From Macrosoma leucophasiata (lineage: Eukaryota; Arthropoda; Insecta; Lepidoptera; Hedylidae), in contig JAWQUS010000002.1 in NCBI GenBank assembly GCA_036365455.1, positions 1,426,001 through 1,490,000 of the forward strand: a DNA stretch of 64,000 nt, in the 5' to 3' direction. Below, piece after piece: positions 1 to 10,698 of the stretch. The notes under the pieces are model-generated. The model was given only the letters and a program-made list of their open reading frames with translations, was not told where the DNA came from and did no database searches. The position numbers were made by a program, and so were the translations under genes. Numbering within the stretch: the stretch's first letter is position 1; each line of letters starts with the position of its first letter.

Positions 1-2
1 GG

Positions 3-779
3 GTACTGATTGAGCAGGTGTTCTTACGTTACGGCGTACCACGCAGGGTAGTATCAGACAATGGTGTTCAGTTCGTGACTGACGTCATGCAGCAGGCTAT
101 GTATGTTCTGGGCGTCAAACAGTCCCTCGTGCCATTATATCATCCAGAAGCCAACCCCGTGGAGCGAAAGAATCGCGACCTTAAAACGCAATTGGCAATT
201 CTAGTTGAAGGACATCATCATCAGTGGCCTGAAGCGTTACCTTTTATCCGGTTCGCTATGAACACTTCGGTGACGCAAGCTACTCAACAGACACCGGCAT
301 ATTTGACTTTCGGACGAGAGCTTCGCTCCCCAATTGAGGTTCGTACTGATCTCCGATCTGTCATCGAAGCGGAGAATTACGTACCACAAGTGACGCCTTA
401 TCTCCTAAAGATGGCTGATACTATGAAGGAGGCTAAAGAGGTAATTGAGAAGCAGCAAGACCGTAGGAAGTCTTATAAGGATGCCACTCGGAACAGCGAC
501 GATTCTCTGGAGCCTGGTGATCTCGTGCTCTTGAAGTTGCACGCTCTCAGCAATTCTTCAAAAGGGATCACGAAGAAGTTTTTGCCTAGGAGAGATGGCC
601 CTTACGTCGTGTCAAAGAAGGTTAGTCCTACGTCCTTCATTTTGGCTTTCCCGGATAAGCCGGATGAGACAATAGGAAAATATCATCGTTCCGATCTTAA
701 ACGATATCACGCTCGGGATGGTGAATGTCCGGAGCCAGTTGCTCCTAAACGCGGTCGCGGTAGACCTAAAAAGGTTTGA
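3..779 (+). CDS. Ty3/Gypsy retrotransposon integrase, C-terminal part (5' cut by window edge)
   Basis: The frame is open from base 3, so the true start lies left of the window; stop TGA at 777-779. Seen: the end of an integrase core with SDNGVQF (second catalytic Asp) and, about 35 residues later, NPVERKNR (catalytic Glu), then a C-terminal GPY module (LPRRDGPYVVSKK) and a basic tail KRGRGRPKK that resembles an AT-hook. Family knowledge: Ty3/Gypsy integrases insert the cDNA copy into chromosomes, and the GPY/F module and tail contribute to target choice. A polypurine tract and LTR follow directly, so this is the 3' end of pol. No stop or frameshift is visible in the piece, so the copy may be young. 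The clade cannot be assigned from this fragment. Confidence 0.93.
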   Translation, partial: VLIEQVFLRYGVPRRVVSDNGVQFVTDVMQQAMYVLGVKQSLVPLYHPEANPVERKNRDLKTQLAILVEGHHHQWPEALPFIRFAMNTSVTQATQQTPAYLTFGRELRSPIEVRTDLRSVIEAENYVPQVTPYLLKMADTMKEAKEVIEKQQDRRKSYKDATRNSDDSLEPGDLVLLKLHALSNSSKGITKKFLPRRDGPYVVSKKVSPTSFILAFPDKPDETIGKYHRSDLKRYHARDGECPEPVAPKRGRGRPKKV

Positions 780-804
780 TCGTCGCGTTGTTTAACACTA
801 GATC

Positions 805-817
805 AAAAGGGGGAGGA
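805..817 (+). other. Polypurine tract of the Gypsy element
   Basis: A run AAAAGGGGGAGGA lies directly before the TGTA start of the LTR. In LTR retroelements this tract primes plus-strand DNA synthesis. It sits about 25 bases after the integrase stop codon, the usual place. Confidence 0.75.
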
Positions 818-1127
818 TGTAGCGAACGCACCCGCTCGCGGCGCTATTTATTTTACTGGAACGCGACCATAAGCTTAGATATGCGTCCGCGCCACGCTCG
901 GCCAATGAGAGCGCGGCAACGGACGGAGATTCGATTCAGAGAGACTCTCGTGTGCATGATGCAACACAATACATTTTTCGTTCGGTTAATTAAACTTCTA
1001 AGTTCTGTAATTATTCTACCTAGTTACTAATCATAGGCATTGTTATTAGGTGTGATCAGAATTAAAAGTGATTATTTGTTGAGTGCCTTGTTTTCTTTCC
1101 ACAAACCGGCCCAACAAAAACATTACA
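818..1127 (+). repeat. 3' LTR of the Gypsy element (about 310 bp)
   Basis: Begins TGTAGCGAACGC directly after the polypurine tract and ends ATTACA at 1122-1127, giving the TG...CA borders with a TGTA/TACA terminal inverted pair. The left boundary is secure; the right one is inferred from the terminal motif, since the 5' LTR is outside the window. The 254-bp open frame at 776-1030 lies mostly in this LTR and is not treated as a gene. Confidence 0.7.
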
Positions 1128-1230
1128 CACTTTAATTATTCAGCGTTTTTCTGCCTAAAACAAGACAAAGACGATCACAGTTAATTAAAGGTTAGTATCA
1201 ACAGAACACAATATTGTATTAGAACATAAA

Positions 1231-2290
1231 CTACAATCTAATATTATTTACATGTATACATTTACCAAGGGTATATACAAGGGGAGAATTCACCATCATG
1301 AGCAGTGAGTTTAAACATGTAGGACGGGGGATTTTAAGAGGAAGAAGGGAGTGTAGGGAGACTTGGTTAAGGGGACAATTGAAAAATAGATGGTCAGGGG
1401 TTCCTTCATCTAACCCACATTCACAAATAGAACTATCCCTAATCCTTAACTTGTGGAGAAAAACAGGCGAACACACATGGCCCATACGTAAACGGCATAT
1501 AGTAGAGCAAGACCTCTTGTCAAGTTTCCGGAATTTACAAAACCATGATTTAGGGGGGATAAAGGGTTGTATTGATCCATAAAGCTTGCCTTTTATTAAT
1601 TTAGTTCGCTCCCACTCTTTCTGCCAATCTTGCATTACTTGGAGAGTAGCTACTGATTTAAGGTCATGACAAAATATAGAATTATAATTACTGCAACCAT
1701 TTTCAATAGCCAACTTCGCACATTGGTCTGCCATTTCGTTTCCGATGATACCACAGTGACTAGGTATCCATGCCAGATAAATGATAACATCTCTTCTATG
1801 ACTTCTGAGTAACGCTTCCCGGATAAGGAAAATAATAGGAAATTTAAGTTTATTTTTAAAAGGATTGGACATAATTGCTTGTAAGCTACTGAGAGAGTCC
1901 GTAAATATTATGGTTGGAGAAATATTATGCGATTCTGCGTAAATTATCGCTTCATAAATGGCTATCATTTCGCCCGAAAAGACTGACGAAACGGCTGGTA
2001 ACTTAAAGTTTAATATTATTTTATATTTAGGTATCCAGACAGCTGCTCCGACTCCACTTTCTGGTGATAATTTGGAAGCGTCGGTGAATATAGGTAAATA
2101 ATTAGCAAATTTTGTACGTAGGGTATTTCTAAATATATCGTTTGCAGTAAGAGAATTTTTATTAATTCCGAAATCCAAAATTATATTAGGCCTGAAAATT
2201 AGGGAGTCATAACTACTTGTAAAAAGAGGACATTTTGCACATTTGTGTATTGAGTAATTCAAGCGTTGCAGGCGTTGGAAACTGCTGACT
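1231..2290 (-). pseudogene. Non-LTR retrotransposon (LINE) C-terminal RNase H region, 5' truncated
   Basis: The minus-strand frame encodes a ribonuclease H domain with all expected acidic residues: FTDASKL (Asp), SGEMIAIYEA (Glu), FTDSLSSLQ (Asp) and WIPSHCGIIGNEMAD (His/Asp), followed by a Cys-rich end, CECG...DHLFFNCP. An RNase H after the reverse transcriptase is typical of I-clade and some R1/LOA-type LINEs. No reverse transcriptase is present, so the copy is 5' truncated. Its reading frame continues upstream into an unrelated repeat (see 2283-2530), which supplies an artificial N-terminus. The domain itself looks uninterrupted. Confidence 0.85.
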
Positions 2291-2530
2291 ATGAATTGCA
2301 ACTGAAACCAACATGGCGAATATGGCAAGCGATGTCATTTTGACATTTTAATTTTTTAAATTGTTTTTTGATTATATGGAACTTGGAGAAAAAAGTAATA
2401 TTTTCTGAATACTATCGAAATCGATTTCATGTGTTACTCGTACTAAGAACTTAAACTAATCGATTTCCAATTTAAAGAAGCGTCGGCTGTGTCGTCGCCA
2501 TGTTGAATATGGTTGAAAATGATAAAATCG
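2283..2530 (-). repeat. Dispersed repeat R1, copy 1 (second copy at 35095-35335)
   Basis: The reverse complement of this stretch matches 35095-35335 over almost its whole length, including shared blocks such as ATGTCAAAATGACATCGC and GCCATATTCGCCATGTTGG. It abuts the truncated LINE and donates the first codons of that frame. Class unknown; it could be a LINE 5' region or a separate insertion. Confidence 0.75.
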
Positions 2531-2709
2531 TTTGAATTAAATGTGGTAGTAACTCTAAAATATATACTTGAATAAATAAATTGCATTTTTTTCGGATTCT
2601 TCTTTAATTTACCCATTTTTTGAAGATGTGTACGATCTAGAGCCGAGCTTGCAACATCTCCTTTGTTCTACGACTTTTTACAAATCTTATTAATAACCTA
2701 AAACAAATT

Positions 2710-3003
2710 TGGTAGAGCTCCAGTGACGGAGCTCGCGGGCGTAGGTAACACCGCATTAAAAAAAAATGTTAGTGTTCAGCACTATCGTGTTCCGGTCAGG
2801 TGGTAATGTACGGCCTCGTAATTGCCGGCACTGAGGCTTAACACCCTCAGGAGTGGTAGTGCATCTGCATTAACACCTCTGGTCTTTGTGTGGGTGTCTA
2901 TAGGCTGCAGTCATCACATAACATCACGACTCTTGTAAGAATAATGTTACATTTCATATGAACGTTTGCCACTTTCATGCTTGTTTGCCACTTTCATAAT
3001 ATA
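2710..3003 (+). repeat. SINE-A copy (diverged)
   Basis: Member of the commonest repeat in the window, about 290 bp, here called SINE-A. Sense copies start ACTGGTGGTAGAGCTCC, hold GGTAGTGTTCAGCACTATCG near the middle and GTCTATAGGCTGCAGTCATC later, and end CTTGTTTGCCACTTCCATTACAT plus an A run. This copy lost some bases after the 5' hairpin and has a short A tail. Confidence 0.8.
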
Positions 3004-3343
3004 AAAAAAATTCAAAAGCTCAAATTTAAAAGAACATTGCCGCCGCTGCCTCGCCCCGTAACCCACAACACCCATTAGGCCCATGTAAGGTGCGTGGCAT
3101 ACCTACGCTCAGAATTAATGGCAGTTAAGAGGCAAAAAAAAATTGTATGAGAAAACTTGAATTTTTAAAAACTATTAATTTTTAAAAAGTCGTAGTTAGA
3201 ACAAATTAATGTAGTTGGGCAGTTGGGATTGACGTAGGGCTCCTGCCTGCAATAGGTGATGAGCTAATTTCAATTAACCCTGTATATTTAATAAGTATGA
3301 TGAAATAGAATCAAGGAAATAAATAAAATAACTGCCTCAGTAG

Positions 3344-3573
3344 AATACTACGAATATATACGAAAAAACTATACAATGGACACTTCGACGTTCCGCCCGA
3401 TTTCCCCGCATCACCCAACCTCCTCCCCTCATAAGGGCGACGGTTACTATTTTCTACGTGCTACGCACACAGGTGCACATGTAAATACACGTCACTGATT
3501 GATGTCTGTGTAATAGAGACCAAATTAAGCGTCTGTATGGAATTTTGGCGGAGTGTCCGCGGTGTGCTATTGG
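3344..3573 (+). repeat. Repeat B copy
   Basis: One of six copies of a 230-380 bp repeat with conserved blocks ATGGACACTTCGACGTCC, CTGATTGATGTCTGTGTAAT and a terminal GTGTCCGCGGTGTG. Full copies start CAGAGAATATGTAATAATAC. No coding capacity and no clear terminal inverted repeat, so its class is unassigned. Confidence 0.7.
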
Positions 3574-3699
3574 TAGCAGGTTACTACTACTACGCGGGAA
3601 TCCTGCGTTGTGTCTTTTTCGGTTCTACTTATTTGGTAATTCAACTGACAAAGGCGACTAGCATGTCAATTACTAATGGGGGTGTAAGGGGTCTCAATC

Positions 3700-3912
3700 A
3701 ACAACCTCACCTGCACGTGGCGCACCCTGCTGCACAACAAACGAGGCTCTGATGGCAGGTCGCCACCTGCACTGGACCAGCGTGGCGGTTTATGGTCTAA
3801 ACCCCCCAAAGATGGAAATGCAGACGAAGAAAAGGCCGATCGTTCGGCATGGAGGTCATTGGGGGAGGCCTATGTTCAGCAGTGGACGTCCTATGGCTGA
3901 TATGATGAGGTG
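3700..3912 (+). pseudogene. RTE-type LINE 3' end
   Basis: The last codons read DRSAWRSLGEAYVQQWTSYG and stop at 3898-3900, followed by GATATGATGAG. This is the usual C-terminus and short tandem tail of RTE-clade LINEs in Lepidoptera. Everything upstream of the last few dozen codons is missing or unrecognisable. Confidence 0.75.
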
Positions 3913-4147
3913 CGGGTAGGAGGAGGCAGTAGGCACTGGACCTCCACAGCACCTCCCCTCTCGCTCCTTCCACTCGGCGCTTTAATGGAAGGAAACCTCC
4001 TCCTTCTCCAGAGTTGGGTAATACCTCATTATCAATATTAATCAATGTGAAAATTGATTGATTCACATAATAATGTATTCACTCAAAAAACAACAGCAGA
4101 TTTGCTCGAATGAAGGGTCGGGTCAGTCCAGATTTGAAATAAAATTA

Positions 4148-4398
4148 GTATTTTTTTTTATGTCAAGAAGTGGCAAACATGCTTACATTGATGGTAAGTA
4201 ATAGGTACTGTAAGCCTACGTAGATGCTTTGCTATTCCTGAGGCCTAATGTATTATGACTCTGTGCCAGAAATTACAGGGCGGTGCATTATCACCTGCCT
4301 GGAACACGACAGTGCTGAATACTGAAGTACAATTTAGCCACAAGTAGATTAGGTAATGCGGTGGAGCGCGCTGGCGCTCTACCACCAGTAAATTAGGT
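4148..4398 (-). repeat. SINE-A copy (diverged)
   Basis: Antisense SINE-A, from the A-tail complement at 4148 to the CTACCACCAGTAA end near 4398. It sits head-to-tail with the next copy, only about 20 bp away. Confidence 0.8.
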
Positions 4399-4416
4399 GA
4401 TTCCGATAAATGTTTT

Positions 4417-4672
4417 TTTTTATGCAATGAAAGTGGCAAACAAGCATGCAGTTCACATTGATGTTGAGTGATGACTGCAGCCTATAGACACCCACACAAA
4501 GACCAGAGGTCAAAATGCAGATGCGTTACCACTCCTGAGGGCTAAAGTGTTGTCTCTGTGCCGGGAATTACAGGGCCGTACATTACTACCTGACCGGAAC
4601 ACGATAGTGCTGAACACTACCATTTAGCGGCAAGTATATTAGGTAATGCGGCGGTACCTACGCCCGCGATAA
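4417..4672 (-). repeat. SINE-A copy
   Basis: Antisense SINE-A with a good match through the middle. It ends at CTACGCCCGCGA and lacks the terminal GAGCTC hairpin. Confidence 0.85.
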
Positions 4673-5043
4673 AGCTATATAAATGTATAATAGATAAGCT
4701 ACATACGGCGTGCCTCATTAGCAGTACGGCATTCACACAGCATTATTCCTTTCAATGGAAAATTTTTCGTTCCAATCAACCAACAGATGGCAGTAAAAAC
4801 TTAACAAATATTTCAATAAAATCCAACCCTTACATTCCTTTTCCAGATTTAGTCATACACAATCCTTTTAAATGTTTTTATGACACAGATTAGGTACACA
4901 TATTGTACAGTACCTACAGATATTGTACAGTCAATATAGAAGGTCCTTATTGAAGCGCAAGACAAACGAATCCCTCATAAATCATACCTATTAAAATATT
5001 GTTTCGTAGCCAATTCCAAACAATCAATGTTGAAGCAAAGAAT

Positions 5044-5153
5044 TAATAGGTTTCTTAAATTATATTTAAGAAACCTATTTTTATTAGGTTTTGATTATGG
5101 ATTTCTGGACAAAATGAAAGTATAAATCGTACATGGTACGATTTATACTTTCA
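5044..5153. repeat. Two adjacent perfect short hairpins
   Basis: The first hairpin runs from about 5044, AATAGGTTTCTTAAAT, with its exact complement a few bases later. The second is at 5115-5153: an 18-base arm TGAAAGTATAAATCGTAC, loop ATG, then the exact reverse complement. Both are perfect, unlike the decayed MITEs elsewhere. Confidence 0.8.
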
Positions 5154-5261
5154 CTTTGATTTACAGGTACCTGCGTAGTATTGGTATTGGTTACCGTACA
5201 GGATCAGCTGTACTTAGCTCTATCTTATGAATTTGGAAAGAATTAACTAAATCTAGAATGT

Positions 5262-5395
5262 ATGTATCTTCACGCCAGGTCCCTAACGGGCAGGGAGTGT
5301 AGAGCGCCAGATATCTCGGTCCTGACTTACCTCTCGTGCCTCGTCTACCTTCATCATTCTCTTCATACATGCACGCCGATTCCTAAATCTATAAT
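5262..5395 (-). pseudogene. RTE-like LINE 3' fragment
   Basis: Reverse complement of the 3' end of the LINE seen best at 39944-40480, including the TACC CCGTTAGGGACCTGGCGTGAAG-type end and a TACA tail. Severely 5' truncated. Confidence 0.75.
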
Positions 5396-6631
5396 GGTAT
5401 GGTTTAATAATGGTAAGTAATGGTAAATTGGAATGGTAAACTGATATAAAACAAAACAATCAATTTGATAGGAATATGCAGGTATGTACTATTCGTATAC
5501 TCTTTGGTATGTACCATTTTAGCATTTTAATTATCTGAATCAGTGAGTATGTAATAATTGTGAATGTCTTTGTGCGCCATCTATTAAGAGTTTAAAGCAG
5601 CACTACGTCTTGTACATTTTTGAGGACAGAAAAAGTATCAGAATGTTAAATAGATGGCGCTATAAGAGACTGCAGCCAGAGAGCTGCCACATTCAAATTT
5701 TACAATGGTAGGGAAATCGGGTAAATATAGTGAATCCAAGTTTTGTGTTGGACACGACAACTTGGACAGGACTGGTCAAGTTGCGTTTCCAAACAACATA
5801 TGCAGGTTTTTCAAAAATGTTAGGGGTGTACTAATATCAAGCTTTAAAGTGTCAATTTTTGTTAGAGTCGCCCTCCCCCCTCCCCCTCTACCAACTAAAC
5901 GGTTGTTGATAGAAACGTTACGGCAATAGTAGCTACATATGACGACATTTAAAGGAAAACTATCACACTTAAGTAAGCTTTACAAGTTTGGAAGTAATAG
6001 TTGATTTAAAAAAAAAAAAAATTTTGGAGTATTATATAACAATTATTTATTTATTTATTTCATTACATTATTCAAACCTAAAAACTACGGAACACTGCTC
6101 GTGGCCCGATACGCACTTGACTGGTTTTTTTTTGCTCGTGCGTCACGCTAGTCCCTTCAAATTCCAAAATGAAAAGTGTTTTTTCGTGTTGCCTCCAAAT
6201 CTAAGTAAAATCTCTTAATAAAAGTCCTCATAATTTTACTAGGTCCATCTTATCATCTTCTATATGATGAAGAGAGTTCTACCACCTCCTCATCTCATTT
6301 TTCATAATAATATGCATTTGCATTTTAATTTACACAAATTAAAAAATTTAAGTTGTAAATAAAAAAGTAAAAATAAAAAAGTTGTAAATAAAAAAAGAAG
6401 AAAGACTCGAAAAAATAAATATTTACTTGTCATTGACATGAAGTACAAAAATTTATTGCCAATAAAAAAATAAAAAAATAAAAAAAATTGTTTATTTATA
6501 AAATAGATTACAAAGAAGATATACATGAAATTTCTTAACTATATAAAATAAGGGATGGTTTGTATTCGTACCTGAACTAGGTTGAACCATAATACCATAT
6601 TGCCATACAAAGAAAAAAACATACTTTGATT
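5396..6631. other. AT-rich intergenic DNA
   Basis: No gene, RNA or clear repeat was recognised. The open frames here are short, biased in composition and unlike coding sequence. Poly-A and poly-T runs at 6008-6060 and 6350-6490. Confidence 0.5.
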
Positions 6632-6684
6632 TAAAGAAAAAGCACAAGCATGTGTTAATGCGAAATAATATAAAATAAAAAACA
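6632..6684 (+). repeat. Tail fragment of the tRNA-like repeat SINE-T
   Basis: Contains CACAAGCATGTGTTAATGCG plus AAATAATATAA, the 3' tail shared by the SINE-T copies at 30.7, 44.7, 54.8 and 60.1 kb. The tRNA-like head is missing. Confidence 0.65.
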
Positions 6685-6691
6685 TACTACT

Positions 6692-6733
6692 CAAAAATTC
6701 AGGAACACAAGAACGAGAGTTCCTGAATTTTTG
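6692..6733. repeat. Perfect 15-bp inverted repeat upstream of Patj
   Basis: Arms CAAAAATTCAGGAAC (6692-6706) and GTTCCTGAATTTTTG (6719-6733), with a 12-base loop. It lies about 240 bp upstream of the Patj start codon. It may be a relic transposon end or a regulatory palindrome; the sequence alone does not decide. Confidence 0.6.
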
Positions 6734-6930
6734 GGCAAATTAATTTTATTCGAGGAACACACCCGCCGGGAGCTGGCTACATTCTCGCTGTCGTCGCCTC
6801 AGCAAGTATGTAAATGTCATTTTTCTAAATAATTTACAAAATTTTGCGTTATTAAAAAACATAAATGTTAATCGGTGTTTAAAGTGCAAAGTGTAAAAAT
6901 AGCGGTGCAAGTGCAGAAGCAACCAGTGGA

Positions 6931-6975
6931 ATGGGGAGGATAACCTAGCGTGCGTCACGTAACATGTCGATCTGA
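6931..6975 (+). promoter_or_regulatory. Two short upstream ORFs before Patj
   Basis: uORF 1 at 6931-6948 reads MGRIT then stop. uORF 2 at 6964-6975 reads MSI then stop, and its TGA shares one base with the main ATG at 6975 (TGATGG). Overlapping stop-start arrangements can permit reinitiation; that this happens here is inference. Confidence 0.55.
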
Positions 6976-8966
6976 TGGTGAGGATGGTGTTGAGCACGGA
7001 GTGGGCGCAGGTGGAAGTTGTCGAGCTGACGAACGACGGCAACGGGCTGGGGTTCAACCTGGTCGGCGGGCGGAGCACGGGTGTGGTCATCAAGTACGTG
7101 CTACCCGGGGGCATCGCCGACAAAGACGGCAGGCTACAGAGCGGGGACCACGTGCTGCAGGTGGGCTCGGTGAACCTGCGCGGCTTCACGTCTGAGCAAG
7201 TGGCGGCGGTGCTGCGGCAAGCCGGCCCGGCTGTGCGGCTGCTGGTGGCGCGCCCCGCAGACCCGGCCGCGGCTCTGCGCGCGCCTCTGCCCGGCACGGC
7301 GCTTGTGCCCACCAAACTACTCGCCGATCCCGAGCTCCTTGACCGACACCTCATTGAGAGCGGCTACGGCGCCGTTTACGACATCTCTCAGTGCTACACC
7401 GACTATATCAACGGCGAAAATGGTGATTTAGACAGCGTAGCCGCGGCCGTCAGCGTTGTCGGCGATAACCCGCAACAGATCCCTGACCGGCCGATTGTAT
7501 CGGACTCTGTTTCACCGACTATAACTATCACCGTACCAGTAGAGCTTCCCTCTCAGCCTGAAGTAGAGATAGTACATGTGGATTTAAGTAAAAATGTTTA
7601 CGGCCTAGGAATCACAGTTGCAGGTTATGTTTGTGAAAAAGAGGAACTCTCTGGAATATTTGTTAAAAGTATTATAGAAGGTAGCAGCGCAGAGCAAAGT
7701 GGGCAAATAAAGATAAATGATAGAATAACTGAGGTTGACGGAGTGTCATTAGTTGATAAAAGTAACCCGCAGGCTGTGGAAATACTGAGGAACACTGGTA
7801 TTGCAGTACATTTAGTGTTAGAGAGGTATTTGAGAGGTCCAAAGTATGAGCATTTGCAACTGGCGATATTTAATGAAGAGCGACCTTCTTCTCCATCGCC
7901 TTCCACCACAACACTGTCCTGGTTTGCAGTTCCTTCTCAACTTGAGAACAGTACAACAGTCATAGAACCAGAGCCTGAATCCAATACTACAATAGACTCT
8001 AGTGTGTTAGAAGTTGGAGATATTGAAATAAAGGAACCAACACAGGAGGAGTTGGACGAGAAATTCGATGAAATATTAGCTGTAGATGTTGAGGATATAA
8101 AAAAAAAGTGGGAAACAGAGGTAGGAGTTGAGAAAGAAATTATTGTAGCTGAAGTCCATAAGCTCTCCGGACTAGGTATAAGCCTGGAAGGTACGGTGGA
8201 TGTGGAAGGTGGACAGGAAGTGAGGCCTCATCATTACATCAGATCCGTCCTCCCCGAGGGTCCGGTTGGGCAACAAGGCACATTGACTGCAGGAGATGAG
8301 CTACTAGAAGTCAACGAGTATAGATTACATGGCCTCACACATACGGAAGTTGTGAACATATTAAAACAACTACCAAAACGTGTCCGTTTGGTGTGTGCTC
8401 GCAGCAGCATCGACGGAGGTCCGAGGCCTGTTATAAACTTGGCCCAAGACCGAGAAGGATTTGAAGCGAGAAAAATCATATCAGGTAGTTTGAATAACCT
8501 CACAACTATTGTAAAAGCTCAATCAGACACTTCTATCAATACATCGAGTACAGCCACATTGACTAATCATTCGGAACATTCAAGAAAATCCAAATCCTTA
8601 GAGTGTGTATCAGGTTTAGCCATGTGGCAGAGCAAAGAAGAAATTGTGGAGCTGGTGAAGGGAGACCAAGGATTAGGCTTCTCTATCTTAGACTACCAAG
8701 ATCCTATTGACCCTAATGGTACAGTTATTGTGGTAAGGAGTCTGGTACCAGGTGGAGTAGCTGAGAAAGGAGGGGAAATTTCTCCAGGTGACAGAGTGAT
8801 GTCCGTTAATGGAGCTAGTATTAAAAACGCAACTCTAGACCAGGCTGTGCAGGCACTAAAGGGGGCTCCAAGGGGAGTAGTAAAAGTGGGTATAGCCCGT
8901 CCCCTACCGCAGCACGATTCGTCAAAATCGAAAAGTACGACGACATTGAACAGTAAACCAAGTTAA
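6975..8966 (+). CDS. Patj: Patj-like cell polarity scaffold with four PDZ domains
   Basis: A 663-codon frame with four PDZ domains at about residues 13-95 (GLGFNLVGG carboxylate loop), 200-287 ([10 protein letters not shown]), 387-478 (SGLGISLEG) and 557-645 ([10 protein letters not shown]). Patj belongs to the Crumbs-Stardust apical complex beneath the epithelial membrane, where its PDZ domains bind peptide tails of polarity proteins. The first PDZ, with [12 protein letters not shown] and GGRSTGVV, closely resembles the family. Drosophila Patj also has four PDZ domains, but they follow an N-terminal L27 domain that binds Stardust. No L27 coding is visible here: it may lie on an upstream exon I could not find, or be absent. 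ATG 6975 is the first in-frame Met of the open frame. The coding region has no introns. Confidence 0.88.
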   Translation: MVRMVLSTEWAQVEVVELTNDGNGLGFNLVGGRSTGVVIKYVLPGGIADKDGRLQSGDHVLQVGSVNLRGFTSEQVAAVLRQAGPAVRLLVARPADPAAALRAPLPGTALVPTKLLADPELLDRHLIESGYGAVYDISQCYTDYINGENGDLDSVAAAVSVVGDNPQQIPDRPIVSDSVSPTITITVPVELPSQPEVEIVHVDLSKNVYGLGITVAGYVCEKEELSGIFVKSIIEGSSAEQSGQIKINDRITEVDGVSLVDKSNPQAVEILRNTGIAVHLVLERYLRGPKYEHLQLAIFNEERPSSPSPSTTTLSWFAVPSQLENSTTVIEPEPESNTTIDSSVLEVGDIEIKEPTQEELDEKFDEILAVDVEDIKKKWETEVGVEKEIIVAEVHKLSGLGISLEGTVDVEGGQEVRPHHYIRSVLPEGPVGQQGTLTAGDELLEVNEYRLHGLTHTEVVNILKQLPKRVRLVCARSSIDGGPRPVINLAQDREGFEARKIISGSLNNLTTIVKAQSDTSINTSSTATLTNHSEHSRKSKSLECVSGLAMWQSKEEIVELVKGDQGLGFSILDYQDPIDPNGTVIVVRSLVPGGVAEKGGEISPGDRVMSVNGASIKNATLDQAVQALKGAPRGVVKVGIARPLPQHDSSKSKSTTTLNSKPS

Positions 8967-10698
8967 TCCCGGCTGTGTGATAAAAAACTACTGTGTTATG
9001 ACTAGTCAAAGTTGAATCATATCTCATTTACGCTTAATATTGAGCAAATATACACTGATTTTAGAACGCCTTGATTAGGATGTGGCCACATCAATACAAG
9101 TGAGCTATGAAATTTTGAGTCAAAAATTGTAACTGCTCTTTTTTATTGATGTGTTAGCCTAGATGGAGGATAAGGTATAGATTTTAGGAGAGCATTTGCA
9201 CGAAGTGACCCGCAGTCACACTTCCAGACATTTCACAATGTCCAAAGCTCATAGCATAATACAGAGCTCAAATCTATGATACAATAATAACTTACGCTTT
9301 ACTAGGTAGATAATAATGTTCTATGATAAGTGTCACTTTTTTTGAAAACGGATTTGTGTACATCTCTTCCTTTTTAAATACATTCACCTCTTTTTATAAG
9401 CAGTCACTTTCCATTATAAAAAAAAACTAACGAGTCCTTGTATGAGTGTGTTACTATTCGAAATAAAATTCATACAAGATATAAGCTTTGTATTAATGAA
9501 TATATCTGTCCATCAAGGGACTCACTGGTTTAAATACAACTTCAACCTCATAAACATTTACTTTTGTGTGAGCCTTAATATTGTACCATAAAATTAAAAC
9601 TAGATATTTTTCCAAAACTGACCAAAAAAGTGTCACTTCATTCATCTTAGAATGTTACACTATTTTACTAACTTGTAGGGACACAATCATTATGATAGTG
9701 GTGACTGTATGACTGTATGGTACTGTATGATTTTTCGTTTATATCTGTTATCAGGAAATGTTTCTTAAAATCTTTGCATGCAGTCAGGAGATTCCGATAA
9801 TTCTTCTAAAAATCATACAACTCAGTATTTTTTGCTATGACAATCTGCTCCACAATATCAGTCTTTATTTAACAAAAATCACAAATACCCGGGTATTTAT
9901 CAGTATAAGAATGGAAAATGTACAAAAAAAACTGATTAATAAAATTGAATATTTTTGCTATTCAAAAAAACATTTTTCTAAATGTTTACAAAGATTTAAA
10001 TTTTTGTGATATTAATTTTTTTTTTTAATTTTTTCCTCCTTTTTATCGGCCATAAGCCATAATCAGATTTGATCTTGGTTTGGGTTTCATTAATTCACAT
10101 GAACATGATTATAAAACACTTTATGTTCCCTAAGGACTAAAAATTGGGCTCAAAACGATTATACCTATCTATTTTTATCATACAGCTATCACTTTCATTT
10201 AAAAACTTAACACATCTTGTTATCATAACTTAAGTTTCGAAAACTCAATCGAAAAGCTAGGCATACATTCTTTGTAAAACTAGGTAGACTTAGCTACTCA
10301 CATACCTTGTAGATATTAACCTAAGGGAGCAATTAAAAGTGTAATTTTTATATGTAAATAAATGAATTTTGAATTTCATGCTAAGTGGTACACAGAATTA
10401 AGACTAACTTGAGGATTTGATTCTAAATTGATTTCGTTTACAATGTGTATAATAAAATTGTGATTATCTATGTAACTTGAGAGACAAAATTATTCTTTTG
10501 ATACACAGCTGATGGAACGTGATGAAAATATGTACTTATAATTTACCTGCAGAATCTCAGTCAATGTCTCTTGATTTAACTCAATTACTGCCATGTCGCC
10601 ATACATTGGTAAACAGGCCACGGTGTCTTTTATGTAATTTTTTTATGATATTTGGTATGCTGTCCAAATGTTGTATTTGGTATGTTGTGTATTATTTT
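8967..10698 (+). other. Probable Patj 3' UTR and AT-rich downstream DNA
   Basis: No coding sequence recognised. Candidate poly(A) signals AATAAA occur at 9462-9467 and 10357-10362; which is used cannot be told. The rest is AT-rich without a clear repeat. Confidence 0.4.
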
